Shown one piece after another: positions 34,503-43,064 of a stretch of 64,000 nucleotides of DNA. This stretch comes from Pseudorhodoplanes sp. Its GTDB lineage: Bacteria > Pseudomonadota > Alphaproteobacteria > Rhizobiales > Xanthobacteraceae. Under the pieces are notes generated by a model. It did no database searches, was not told the DNA's origin, and saw nothing but the letters and a program-made list of their open reading frames with translations. The position numbers and the translations under genes were made by a program. Every line of letters begins with the position of its first letter. Position 1 is the first letter of the stretch. Location of the stretch: positions 1,318,332 to 1,382,331 of the forward strand of contig JAVSMS010000001.1 of NCBI GenBank assembly GCA_032027085.1. Direction: 5' to 3'.

Positions 34503-35282
34503 ATGCGTTTGAACGGAAAAGTCGCCCTCGTCACCGGCGCCGCCAGCGGCATCGGCAAGGAAATCGCCAGAATCTATCTCCAAGCCGGCGCGAAGGTCGT
34601 CATTGCCGACCTCGACCAAAAGGCCAGCGAGGCCGTCGCGCGGGAACTGGCCGGCGCCGGACAGGCTCTGGGCGTCGCCATGGACGTGACCAGCGAGACG
34701 CAGGTCGAGGCCGGTGTCACGAAGACTGTCGAAACCTTTGGCGGCCTCGACATCCTGGTCAGCAATGCCGGGATCCAGATCGTGGCACCCTTGCACGAAT
34801 TCGCCTTTGCCGACTGGAAGCGGCTGCTCGACATCCATCTCGACGGCGCCTTTCTCACCACCCGCGCCGCCTTGCGGCACATGTACCGGCAGGGCCGCGG
34901 CGGCAGCATCATCCTGATGGGCTCGGTGCATTCCAAGGAAGCGTCCCTGCTCAAGGCGCCCTATGTCACCGCCAAGCACGGGCTGATGGGGCTGGCGAAA
35001 GTGATCGCCAAGGAAGGTGCCGCCCATGGCGTGCGCGCCAATGTGATCTGCCCCGGCTTCGTGCGTACGCCCCTGGTCGAGAAGCAGATTCCGGAGCAGT
35101 CGAAGACGCTCGGGATTTCCGAAGAAGATGTGATCAAGAAAGTGATGCTCGGCGGAACCGTCGACGGCGAATTCACCACCTATGAGGACGTCGCCCGCGT
35201 TGCCTTGTTCTTTGCCGCATTTGAAACCAATGCCCTGACCGGGCAATCGCTCAATGTCAGCCACGGCTGGTCGATGACATAG
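34503..35282 (+). CDS. bdhA: 3-hydroxybutyrate dehydrogenase
   Basis: A classical short-chain dehydrogenase of 259 residues that interconverts 3-hydroxybutyrate and acetoacetate with NAD, linking polyhydroxybutyrate turnover to central metabolism. The cofactor motif is TGAASGIG at 11-18, NAG at 88-90, and the triad S141, Y154, K158. The segment [40 protein letters not shown] is specific to 3-hydroxybutyrate dehydrogenases, where the Gln/Lys residues bind the carboxylate. The start ATG gives [12 protein letters not shown]. No PHB genes are beside it. Confidence 0.93.
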   Translation: MRLNGKVALVTGAASGIGKEIARIYLQAGAKVVIADLDQKASEAVARELAGAGQALGVAMDVTSETQVEAGVTKTVETFGGLDILVSNAGIQIVAPLHEFAFADWKRLLDIHLDGAFLTTRAALRHMYRQGRGGSIILMGSVHSKEASLLKAPYVTAKHGLMGLAKVIAKEGAAHGVRANVICPGFVRTPLVEKQIPEQSKTLGISEEDVIKKVMLGGTVDGEFTTYEDVARVALFFAAFETNALTGQSLNVSHGWSMT

Positions 35283-35346
35283 TTTCTCGCGCTGGACGGA
35301 TGGAAACTTTGGCTCGCCGGAGCGGTTGTCGACGGTGCGGCCGGCG

Positions 35347-36393
35347 ATGATCGCCATCCGAATCGCAGTTAAAAGTGACAGGGCCGTGACTTTGACAGAT
35401 TTCACGCGCGACTGGCATATCGGCGCCCTCGTTGTCACGATGGGACTGACGACCGCTGCACCCGCCGCAAATCTCGAGCTGAATCTGCCCGTGGCCTGCG
35501 AGCTCGGGCGCACCTGCTTTATTCAAAATTACGTCGATACCGACCCTTCGTCCGCCGCCAGCGACTATCGATGCGGAACCCTGACCTACGACGATCATAA
35601 CGGGACCGATTTTCGCTTGCCGTCCATGGAGGCGCAGCGCAGGGGCGTTGACGTGCTTGCCGCGGCGGATGGCCGCGTTCTTCGGGTGCGCAACGATGTT
35701 GCGGACGTGAGCATCCGGGGCAATGACCGCAAATCGGTCAGCGGACGGGAATGCGGCAATGGCGTCGTGATCGCGCATGCCGATGGCTGGGAGACGCAAT
35801 ACTGCCACATGCAGCGCGGCAGCGTGCAAGTGCGGCCCGGGCAGGAGGTAACATCGGGACAGACGCTGGGGCGCGTCGGCCTGTCCGGATTAACCGAATA
35901 TCCGCACCTTCACCTGACCGTCCGCCACGGCGGCAAGACCGTCGATCCGTTCGCTTATGGCGCGACCGCCGGGGCTTGTCGCGGCGGTGAAATGCTGTGG
36001 GCCGCTTCTCTGCGCGAGCGGCTTGCTTATCAGGAGCGCACGATACTGAATGCCGGCTTTGCAGCCGACAAGCTCACCATGGCGGCGATTGAGAATGGCG
36101 ACGCCGGGCGGACGCCGCCGACAGCCGATTCTCCTGCATTGGTCGCATTCGTGCGCACCATCGGCCTCAAGGCCGGAGACGTGCAGTCGCTGCATCTTCG
36201 ATCACCGTCAGGACAGGAATTGGCAAAAAACCGCTTGGCTCCGCTCGACCGCAACAAGGCGCAGAATTTCCTGTTTGTCGGCAAGCGCCGCCCGCCGGCG
36301 GGCTGGGATCGCGGCACCTATCAGGCGACCTACCAGGTCGAGCAGAACGGCCGCGTCGTCTTGCAGAAAGAACTGCAATTCAATCTGCAATAA
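35347..36393 (+). CDS. Secreted M23 family metallopeptidase (LytM domain)
   Basis: A periplasmic or secreted zinc peptidase of about 348 residues, expected to cut peptidoglycan cross-bridges. The LytM site is present: HNGTD with H84 and D88, and PHLHL with H187 and H189; another His (H154) lies between. Paired cysteines (C51, C57, C76, C137, C153) suggest disulfides. A C-terminal domain of about 130 residues follows, probably beta-rich (RGTYQATYQVEQNGRVVLQKELQFNL). The start is unsure: ATG at 35347 gives a long signal peptide ending TTAAPAA, and a GTG at 35386 gives a more normal length. It converges on hpnR with 4 bases between stops. Confidence 0.85.
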   Translation: MIAIRIAVKSDRAVTLTDFTRDWHIGALVVTMGLTTAAPAANLELNLPVACELGRTCFIQNYVDTDPSSAASDYRCGTLTYDDHNGTDFRLPSMEAQRRGVDVLAAADGRVLRVRNDVADVSIRGNDRKSVSGRECGNGVVIAHADGWETQYCHMQRGSVQVRPGQEVTSGQTLGRVGLSGLTEYPHLHLTVRHGGKTVDPFAYGATAGACRGGEMLWAASLRERLAYQERTILNAGFAADKLTMAAIENGDAGRTPPTADSPALVAFVRTIGLKAGDVQSLHLRSPSGQELAKNRLAPLDRNKAQNFLFVGKRRPPAGWDRGTYQATYQVEQNGRVVLQKELQFNLQ

Positions 36394-36397
36394 ATGC

Positions 36398-37945
36398 TCA
36401 CTCCGCCGCGCTTCCCATGCGCGTTTGGTCGACGAACTGCTCGGTTGAATCGTCAATGTGACGTCCGGCGCGGCCACGCGGCGCGTGGATGTAAAGTCCG
36501 GCGGTTCTGGCGGCCGGCAACGCCGCCGCCGGCAGCGGGATCTCATAGCGGACGGGTTGCGCGTGATCGTGCAGCATTTTGTCGAGGTTGAAGGTCTTGT
36601 TGTAGAGCAGCATGCCGCGCACGAAATTCGATTGGCCGCGCATGAGCAATCCCAGACCTGCCATGCCCACTTTCGGAGCCGTGCGCCAATTCAGGTGCTT
36701 GCGATAGAGCACACGCTGCGTCTTCAGTAATTCCCGATAGAATTTTTCCAGCGGCAATTTCGTTGGCAGGACGGCGTGCTGGATATCGAACAGCCTGTAG
36801 TCGCGGGTGGCCAGCCGCCGTGGTTCGGTGACCCAGCTTTCGGTTCCGGGATAAGGCGTGTTGATGCTGATATTCACGATTTCCGGGACATCAAGGCACC
36901 ACTCCCTTATCGTCGCGAAGCGGTCCTCGTCCCAGTCCGGATCGGCGATCAGATTGATCGCCACTGCGATCCCGAGCGTGCGCGCGAATTCGAGCGCCTC
37001 GAAATTCTTGCCAAGTGGGACGCGCTTGCGGAATTTGCGCAAGCCTTCCTCGTCGATCGCCTCGATTCCGAGAAACATATATTCGAGTCCAATAGACTTC
37101 CAGAACTTGAAAACCTCCTTGCTCCGCAACAGCACGTCCCCGCGCGTTTCCAGATAGTATTTCTTACGAATCCTCTTCCTGGCAATCGCCTCACCGATCG
37201 CGAAGCCATGCTTGCCATGCACGAAGGCCACATCATCGACGATGAAGACGCCGGGCTCCGCGATCGACGCAAGGTCTTCGACCACGCATTCAGGGCTGAC
37301 TAGACGATAGCTGCGTCCATAAAATGTCCAGGCGCTGCAAAACGAGCAGTCCCACGGGCATCCGCGCGAGAATTCGATCGAGGCCGCCGGATCGAGAATG
37401 CCAATGAAATATTTGCGCCGATGGCGCAAGAGATCGCGCCCCGGCTTGTACTCATCGAGGTTGTGTACGAAATGCGGCTGCGGCCCCTCGCTGTCCGCCG
37501 TGACAACACCCGGCGCTTCAGCGACCGCGTCCCGGTCCTGCGCGACAATGTCGATGAGTTTGACAATCCCCGCTTCACCTTCGCCCTTGAGCACGCAATC
37601 GACGGCGCCCTGCCCATGATCGATGATCGCCCGCGCCGTGAATGACGCGCTGTGGCCGCCCACGCAAATGAAGCACGAAGGCAAAACCACCTTGGTCTCC
37701 TTCGCCAGATCGACAATCTCGGGAACATTGGCGAGATAGTTGCATGAAAATGCAATGAAATCGGGACGCCATTCCGCGATCATGCGGTGATAGTCGTCAT
37801 GGCTCTCGACCTGCAGATCAATCAGCCGGGTGGCATGTCCGGCGCGGCGCGCCGCCTCCGCAACCAGTTCGAGTCCGAGCGGTTCCAGCCGCAGGAAAAC
37901 CCGCGTATACAGCAATGGGCCTGGGTGAACGAACAAGAGTCTCAT
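36398..37945 (-). CDS. hpnR: Hopanoid C-3 methylase, B12-binding radical SAM protein
   Basis: HpnR methylates ring A of hopanoids at C-3. The 515-residue protein has an N-terminal cobalamin-binding domain (RLLFVHPGPLLYTRVFLRLEPLGLEL, VGGHSASFTARAII) and a radical SAM domain with C196-x3-C200-x2-C203 in FSRGCPWDCSFCSAWTFYGRSYR. The downstream segments (YYLETRGDVLLRSKEVF, LGLEYMFLGIEAIDEEGLRKFRKRV, LIADPDWDE, YRLFDIQHAVLPTKLPL) match the Methylococcus-type HpnR pattern as I remember it, rather than the C-2 methylase HpnP. The ATG at 37945 has GGAG 7 bases upstream. It stands outside the hpn operon but only about 2 kb from hpnN. Confidence 0.9.
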   Translation of the reverse strand: MRLLFVHPGPLLYTRVFLRLEPLGLELVAEAARRAGHATRLIDLQVESHDDYHRMIAEWRPDFIAFSCNYLANVPEIVDLAKETKVVLPSCFICVGGHSASFTARAIIDHGQGAVDCVLKGEGEAGIVKLIDIVAQDRDAVAEAPGVVTADSEGPQPHFVHNLDEYKPGRDLLRHRRKYFIGILDPAASIEFSRGCPWDCSFCSAWTFYGRSYRLVSPECVVEDLASIAEPGVFIVDDVAFVHGKHGFAIGEAIARKRIRKKYYLETRGDVLLRSKEVFKFWKSIGLEYMFLGIEAIDEEGLRKFRKRVPLGKNFEALEFARTLGIAVAINLIADPDWDEDRFATIREWCLDVPEIVNISINTPYPGTESWVTEPRRLATRDYRLFDIQHAVLPTKLPLEKFYRELLKTQRVLYRKHLNWRTAPKVGMAGLGLLMRGQSNFVRGMLLYNKTFNLDKMLHDHAQPVRYEIPLPAAALPAARTAGLYIHAPRGRAGRHIDDSTEQFVDQTRMGSAAE

Positions 37946-38060
37946 GAAACGACTCCAATCATAATTGGCGTCGCAGCCCTGTTTCTGGCTGCTTGCAATC
38001 AAACCCCGGAAAGAAAAGGAGTTCCGTCGTCTCGATTTCGGCCAACGGTCAAGCCGCGGC

Positions 38061-39209
38061 TCACAGGTCGAATTTATCGAGCTTCGCCTTTTGCTCGTCG
38101 CTCAGATCGCCGTAGAACGTATCGACCGCCACAGCCAGATTGGCCCCGGCGAAGAGCATGGAATCAAGCCAGTCGAGCGTGGCATCGAGTCGCGCCGCCG
38201 GCGTTACCGGCGCCTGCTGCGGACACGAGCCCATCATCAGCTTTCCCATCTGCATCGACGTCTTGTTCAAGGCTCCAAGGTCCGCCTGCTGATCCTTGTT
38301 CAGCCGGAGAACGCGCGCCATCTTCTCGGCCGGCCATTGCGGCGCCATCTGCGTCAACGCATAACAACGCTGCGCTGCGCCCTCGTCGCGCGCTGCGCTT
38401 TCCTGGTTTTCGCGCGCGGCTGTCTGCGGCTCGCCGAGCTTTGCTCTTTGTTCAGGCGTCAGCGCATCATGAAATTTCTGCAGCGGCGCGCGCAGATTGA
38501 CTGTGGTCACACGCAATGCCCAGAGTCGGTCCTGCATGATCCGCAGCCGCTCCGGCAGCGTGGCCGGAGCCCCTCGCGGACAAGCGGCACGAATGTCGCC
38601 GTCCACCGCATGCAGCGCCGTGCGCAGCTCTGCCAGCATCGCCTGCTGATCGCTCGCAATCGCCAGTTTGTCGCCCAACTGGTTTGTCACCGCCTCCGCG
38701 CGATCCGCGCCGCTCTCACCGCAGACAGTCTCATCGCCGGCCGCGGCGCCCGTTGTCTGCCTGTCATTGTCGCTATCGGCGCGACTTGCGTTACGTTCGC
38801 CGCCGGCTTTGGGCGGTTGCTCGAACATGCTGACAACGATGGCGCCGTAGCCATGCGCCCAGAGACCGATGGCTTTCGCCGACAGCACATAATCGAAGAT
38901 GTCCTGCGACGCGTCGGGCCAGAACGGCTTCGGCTGCGCGCTCTGTCCCTGTGCAAGCGCATGCTGTAACGACTCCGGCGTCTGCGCGATCGCCCGGCGG
39001 GAAGCGTTTGGCGTGCGGACAGCGCGCACACGCGGCCGATACACAGGGGGACGCAAGACCCGTCGAACACCCCGCGCGCCGCGCCGCAAGAGCGAATCGA
39101 CCGGCGCTGCGAGCGGACCCAGGATAGGACCCAGCCCCTGCGCCGGCGCGTCAGCCGGTGTCGCGACCAGAAGCGAGACAGCAGCAAGAGCGAGTATCGA
39201 CAGGCGCAT
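38061..39209 (-). CDS. Spy/CpxP-like periplasmic protein with LTxxQ motifs
   Basis: A secreted, helical protein of about 382 residues. A signal peptide (1-24, ending APAQG) is followed by an Arg-rich stretch and then two repeated helical modules, each with the LTxxQ-like motif of Spy/CpxP envelope-stress chaperones: HDALTPEQRAKLGEP and YGDLSDEQKAKLDKF. The segment SQDIFDYVLSAKAIGLWAHGYGAIVVSMF is typical of a rhizobial Spy-like group. Conserved Cys residues (RAACPRG, AQRCYAL, MGSCPQQ) may form disulfides. The start ATG at 39209 is preceded by GAGG; the upstream TTG is less likely. Function as a periplasmic chaperone is inferred. Confidence 0.75.
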   Translation of the reverse strand: MRLSILALAAVSLLVATPADAPAQGLGPILGPLAAPVDSLLRRGARGVRRVLRPPVYRPRVRAVRTPNASRRAIAQTPESLQHALAQGQSAQPKPFWPDASQDIFDYVLSAKAIGLWAHGYGAIVVSMFEQPPKAGGERNASRADSDNDRQTTGAAAGDETVCGESGADRAEAVTNQLGDKLAIASDQQAMLAELRTALHAVDGDIRAACPRGAPATLPERLRIMQDRLWALRVTTVNLRAPLQKFHDALTPEQRAKLGEPQTAARENQESAARDEGAAQRCYALTQMAPQWPAEKMARVLRLNKDQQADLGALNKTSMQMGKLMMGSCPQQAPVTPAARLDATLDWLDSMLFAGANLAVAVDTFYGDLSDEQKAKLDKFDL

Positions 39210-39287
39210 GAGAGCGGACCTCAAGCCCGAATATTCAACGCCTGATTGTCCGCGCCGGTTCCGGCGTTTGTGAGGCCGGCAGGCGGA

Positions 39288-39569
39288 TTACTGGCCGTGA
39301 CTTTCCAGAACCCTGCGGCAAGCGCCCGAAATCTTCGTCCTGTTGCGCTGCAGGCAGGCCAGCACACGAAAAGTATCCGGCTCCGCCTCACGGCAAAACC
39401 TGTTGGAATCCGGCCGGCAGGCAGCCTGCTCCTCCGGCGTCCCCTGAAACAGATTCTGGAAGGGGGACGGAATGGGGGCGGGCGCTTGCGATGGCGCTTG
39501 CGCGAAGGCGCCGGTTGCTGCCGACAACAGAATAAGCGCAAGCAGAGCAGCCAGCCCTCCGTGAACCAT
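39288..39569 (-). CDS. Small secreted Cys-rich protein
   Basis: A 93-residue protein with a signal peptide (1-23, ending GAFAQ), a Pro/Ala/Gln-rich linker and a compact C-terminal module containing C51, C59, C72 and C84 (AACRPDSNRFCREAEPD, VLACLQRNRTKISGACRRVLESHG). The spacing and the CLQRNRxKISGAC pattern match the Cys-rich repeat unit seen in secreted proteins of Bradyrhizobium relatives and in eukaryotic Golgi CFR1-like repeats. Four Cys probably give two disulfides. It lies upstream of the Spy-like gene on the same strand (78 bases). Function unknown. Confidence 0.72.
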   Translation of the reverse strand: MVHGGLAALLALILLSAATGAFAQAPSQAPAPIPSPFQNLFQGTPEEQAACRPDSNRFCREAEPDTFRVLACLQRNRTKISGACRRVLESHGQ

Positions 39570-39681
39570 TTGATTCCTCCATCATTGTTTATCAGTCCCA
39601 TCAAGTCGCTTTAATCCTAGCACGCACGACTGCGGCTGAGCTTATTTCTTGTGTAATGCGACGCAATGCTCAGATGATCAC

Positions 39682-39818
39682 GCGACCGGGCAGTGGACAG
39701 CTTTCGATCCGGTCGCCTGGCGATGCCCGATTTGAAATGAGGCAAGCAAGCCTGCTACGCAATCTCGTCAGTTGACGAATATGTGAGGCGGTCGCGGATT
39801 TGCGAGTTCCAACTGACG
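39682..39818. promoter_or_regulatory. Two inverted repeats in the 362-base region upstream of hpnN
   Basis: The stretch 39570-39931 holds no gene. It contains GCGACCGG (39682-39689) with its complement CCGGTCGC (39709-39716), and CGTCAGTTG (39766-39774) with its complement CAACTGACG (39810-39818). The second pair flanks 35 bases. Either may be operator half-sites or leader hairpins for hpnN. Weak promoter-like hexamers occur, but none is convincing. Confidence 0.4.
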
Positions 39819-39931
39819 CAAAACAGGTATCTTATTAGGGTCGATATTTTGATCTATTTGTCCCTCAAAACCGCCACCCTGCAAGCCATCAAAGGCAGCC
39901 TTAACATTAGAGCGATAGTCCCTCGTAGCAA

Positions 39932-42544
39932 ATGCTGAAATCGATAATCATCCGCATTGTAGGTTTTTGCACCTGGCTGGCCTGGCCGGTGATCATTCTG
40001 GCCGCCGCGCTTACGGTCGCTTCGTCGGTTTATGCGATGCGACACTTTGGCATCACCACCGATGTCAGCCAGCTCATTTCTACCGCGTCGCCTTGGCGTC
40101 AGCGTGAGATCGCCTTCGAAAAGGCCTTTCCGCACCGCACGCAGACGATCCTTGTGGTGGTGCAGGCGCCGACACCCGAATTGACCAAGCAGGCTGCAGA
40201 CGCCCTGGCGCAGCGCATCTCCGGGCGCCGCGACCACTTCCGTTCCGTGCGTCAGCCGGATGGCAGCCCCTTCTTCGCGGAGAATGCGCTCATGTTCTCC
40301 TCGACCGAAGATATCGCCCGCGTCACGGGCGGATTGACCGAGCTGCGGCCGCTGATCGGCGTGTTGTCCGATGACCCCAGCCTGCGCGGGGTGATGAAAG
40401 TGGTCGCCCTGGGCGCCGGTGGGGTGCGTGCCGGCCGCGCCAAGCTCGACGACATGGCGCGACCGATGAACATGCTCGCCGATACGTTTGAGGATGTCCT
40501 CTCCCGAAAATTTGCAAGCTTCTCCTGGCATGTTCTGTTGAACGGAAAGGCTGAAGCAAGGCAGCTCCGCCGCTTCATTGAAGTCGATCCCATACTTGAC
40601 TTCAGCTCGTTGGAACCCGGCGGCGAAGCGACTAGCGCAATCCGGCAGGCCGCCATCGATCTCAATCTGGCCTCCGATTACGGCGCCCGGGTGCGGCTGA
40701 CGGGTCCGGTTCCCATGGCGGATGAGGAATTCGCGACCCTCAAGGAAAATGCACTGCTGAATGCCGTGCTCACGATTCTCGCGGTGTTGCTGATCCTGTG
40801 GCTGGCACTGCGCTCGGCGCGGATCATTCTTGCGGTCTTTCTCAGCCTCGTGGTCGGCCTCGCCAGCACCGCCGCGCTCGGCCTGATGATGGTCGGTGCC
40901 TTCAATATGATCTCGGTGGCCTTCTTCGTGCTCTTTGTCGGCCTCGGTGTCGATTTCGGGATCCAGTTCAGCGTGCGTTACCGCTCCGAGCGCCACGAGA
41001 ACGAGGATCTCAGCGACGCCTTGCGCAATGCTGCAGCAAAGGCGGGCATTCCCCTGACGCTGGCCGCCGCCGCTGTTGCCGCCGGCTTTCTGTCATTCCT
41101 GCCGACGGACTATCGCGGATTGTCCGAGCTCGGATTGATCGCCGGCGTCGGCATGATCGTTGCGTTCATCACCAGCATCACCGTGCTGCCCGCCTTGCTC
41201 AGGGTCTTGAATCCGCCCGGCGAACCCGCCCCCGTCGGTTACGCCGCGCTCGCGCCGGTCGACCGCTTCATGGAGCGATTTCGGATTCCCATTGTGCTCC
41301 TGACCGGAGCGGTCACGCTGATCGGCGCACCGCTGCTTCTGAAGTTGCAGTTCGATTTCAACCCCATCAATCTGCGCAGTCCCAAGGTCGAATCCGTCGC
41401 AACTTTCCTGGAATTGCGGCGCGACCCGGAAGCCGGCGCAAATTCGATTGAAATCCTGGCTCCATCGCTTGCCGAAGCGAACGCGATAGGAAAACGCCTT
41501 GCGCCCCTTCCGGAAGTTTCGCGCACCATGACGTTGCAGAATTTCGTACCGGAAGGTCAGGATGAAAAGCTCGCGCAGATCCGCAATGCGGCAAAGGCGC
41601 TCGAGCCGGTTCTCAATCCAAGACGCGTGAGCGCGCGGCCGAGCGACGCAGAAAATGTGGCCGCGCTCAACGCCGCGGCCGACAGCCTGAGGCAGACGGC
41701 CGCCGAAGAGAATGGTCCGGGCGCGGCTGCCGCGAAACGCCTGTCCGGCCTGCTGTCGCAGCTCGCCAAATCGGATCCGGCCTTGCGAGCCAAAGCCGAG
41801 GAGGCCCTGATCGGCCCGCTTATGACGGCGCTCGAAGACCTGCGCAACATGCTGCGCGCGCAACCCGTATCGCTGCAGACGCTGCCGCAGGATCTTGTCC
41901 GCGACTGGATGACGCCGGATGGCCGCGCGCGGCTCGAGGTCGTGCCCAAGGGTGACCCGAATGACAACGAGGTGATGCGTGAATTTGCCCAGGCGGTGCT
42001 GGCGGTTGAACCGAGCGCCACCGGCGCGCCGGTGTCGCTTCAGGAAGCGGGCCGCACCATCGTCAACGCCTTCCTGCAGGCCGGATTCTGGGCGCTCCTG
42101 ACGATCACCATTCTGCTCTGGATTGCCTTGCGGCGGTTCGGCGACGTGCTGCTGACACTGGTGCCGTTGCTGCTGGCCGGCGTCATCACACTGGAAGTGT
42201 GCGTGCTGATCGGCATGCCGCTCAATTTCGCCAATATCATCGCCTTGCCGCTGCTGCTCGGCGTCGGGGTCGCATTCAAGATCTACTACATCATGGCCTG
42301 GCGCGCGGGACGCACCAACCTTCTGCAATCCAGTCTCACCCGCGCAATCATCTTCAGCGCGCTCACTACGGCGACGGCCTTCGGCAGCCTGTGGTTTTCG
42401 AGCCACCCGGGCACGTCGAGCATGGGCAAATTGCTGGCATTGTCGCTTGTTTGCACCATGTGCGCCGCGGTCCTGTTCCAGCCGGCGCTGATGGGGCCGC
42501 CGCGCAACGGCAAAGAGAAGCCGGCGAACGGTCACTCATCCTGA
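39932..42544 (+). CDS. hpnN: Hopanoid transporter, RND/MMPL superfamily
   Basis: HpnN moves hopanoids from the inner to the outer membrane. The 870-residue protein has the MMPL layout: a first helix (about 12-36), a periplasmic domain, a five-helix bundle (about 275-420, with FFVLFVGLGVDFGIQFSVRYRSERHEN, the RND motif), a second periplasmic domain and a second bundle (about 710-855, with ANIIALPLLLGVGVAFKIYYIMAWRAG). The start QLISTASPWRQREIAFEKAFP and the presence of hpn genes on both sides support HpnN over a generic MMPL. Its 3' end overlaps the converging DUF2147 gene by 13 bases. Confidence 0.93.
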   Translation: MLKSIIIRIVGFCTWLAWPVIILAAALTVASSVYAMRHFGITTDVSQLISTASPWRQREIAFEKAFPHRTQTILVVVQAPTPELTKQAADALAQRISGRRDHFRSVRQPDGSPFFAENALMFSSTEDIARVTGGLTELRPLIGVLSDDPSLRGVMKVVALGAGGVRAGRAKLDDMARPMNMLADTFEDVLSRKFASFSWHVLLNGKAEARQLRRFIEVDPILDFSSLEPGGEATSAIRQAAIDLNLASDYGARVRLTGPVPMADEEFATLKENALLNAVLTILAVLLILWLALRSARIILAVFLSLVVGLASTAALGLMMVGAFNMISVAFFVLFVGLGVDFGIQFSVRYRSERHENEDLSDALRNAAAKAGIPLTLAAAAVAAGFLSFLPTDYRGLSELGLIAGVGMIVAFITSITVLPALLRVLNPPGEPAPVGYAALAPVDRFMERFRIPIVLLTGAVTLIGAPLLLKLQFDFNPINLRSPKVESVATFLELRRDPEAGANSIEILAPSLAEANAIGKRLAPLPEVSRTMTLQNFVPEGQDEKLAQIRNAAKALEPVLNPRRVSARPSDAENVAALNAAADSLRQTAAEENGPGAAAAKRLSGLLSQLAKSDPALRAKAEEALIGPLMTALEDLRNMLRAQPVSLQTLPQDLVRDWMTPDGRARLEVVPKGDPNDNEVMREFAQAVLAVEPSATGAPVSLQEAGRTIVNAFLQAGFWALLTITILLWIALRRFGDVLLTLVPLLLAGVITLEVCVLIGMPLNFANIIALPLLLGVGVAFKIYYIMAWRAGRTNLLQSSLTRAIIFSALTTATAFGSLWFSSHPGTSSMGKLLALSLVCTMCAAVLFQPALMGPPRNGKEKPANGHSS

Positions 42545-43044
42545 CAAATCTTGGGCGCGGCGGCTGCGCCGTCCTTCGGCCTTGCGCCGGCCGTGGCAGG
42601 GCCACTTGGTTTTTTGGCAGCCGCCTTCGGATCGGCCGGCTGCTGCACGCGCGTCCAATTCTCGCCGCCGCAGAAGATGCCGCCCAACACGCAACCTTCA
42701 ATCTTCAGGACGTCGTCGCTGAGCAGCGTTATGCTGGCGGAATACATCTTCCCGCTTTGCGCGTTGTAGACCTCGCCTTCCCACTTGTTGGACTTGACCG
42801 GCATCATGCCCCGCAAGATCGGCACGCCGACAATGGGGCGGTTTCGTTTCGCCGGATCGGGATTTTTTCGATCGATTCCCGGCTCCCGCGTCCAGGAAAT
42901 GAATCCCCAGAGGCCGTTGTCGCAAGGCTCAATGCGGATGCGCGCGTTGCCATCCTTCACCAACCACTCGCCGGCCGGATCGGCGGCCAGCGCAGCGCCG
43001 CACATGCAAGACAACAGGACAGCGGCAAGGCAAACCTTTCGCAT
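42532..43044 (-). CDS. DUF2147 family exported protein
   Basis: A 170-residue periplasmic protein with a signal peptide (1-20, AALAADPAGEW). The DUF2147 core is clear: GEWLVKDGNARIRIEPCDNGLWGFISW near residues 25-51 and SNKWEGEVYNAQSGKMYSASITLLSDDVLKIEGCVLGGIFCGGENWTR near 90-137. The fold is a small lipocalin-like beta barrel that could bind a lipid, but no ligand is known. A Lys/Pro/Ala-rich tail follows and ends in CQDE. GAGGAAGGA precedes the ATG. It stands between hpnN and hpnO on the opposite strand, so a link to hopanoids is only positional. Confidence 0.85.
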   Translation of the reverse strand: MRKVCLAAVLLSCMCGAALAADPAGEWLVKDGNARIRIEPCDNGLWGFISWTREPGIDRKNPDPAKRNRPIVGVPILRGMMPVKSNKWEGEVYNAQSGKMYSASITLLSDDVLKIEGCVLGGIFCGGENWTRVQQPADPKAAAKKPSGPATAGARPKDGAAAAPKICQDE

Positions 43045-43064
43045 TCCTTCCTCCGAGAGCAGAC

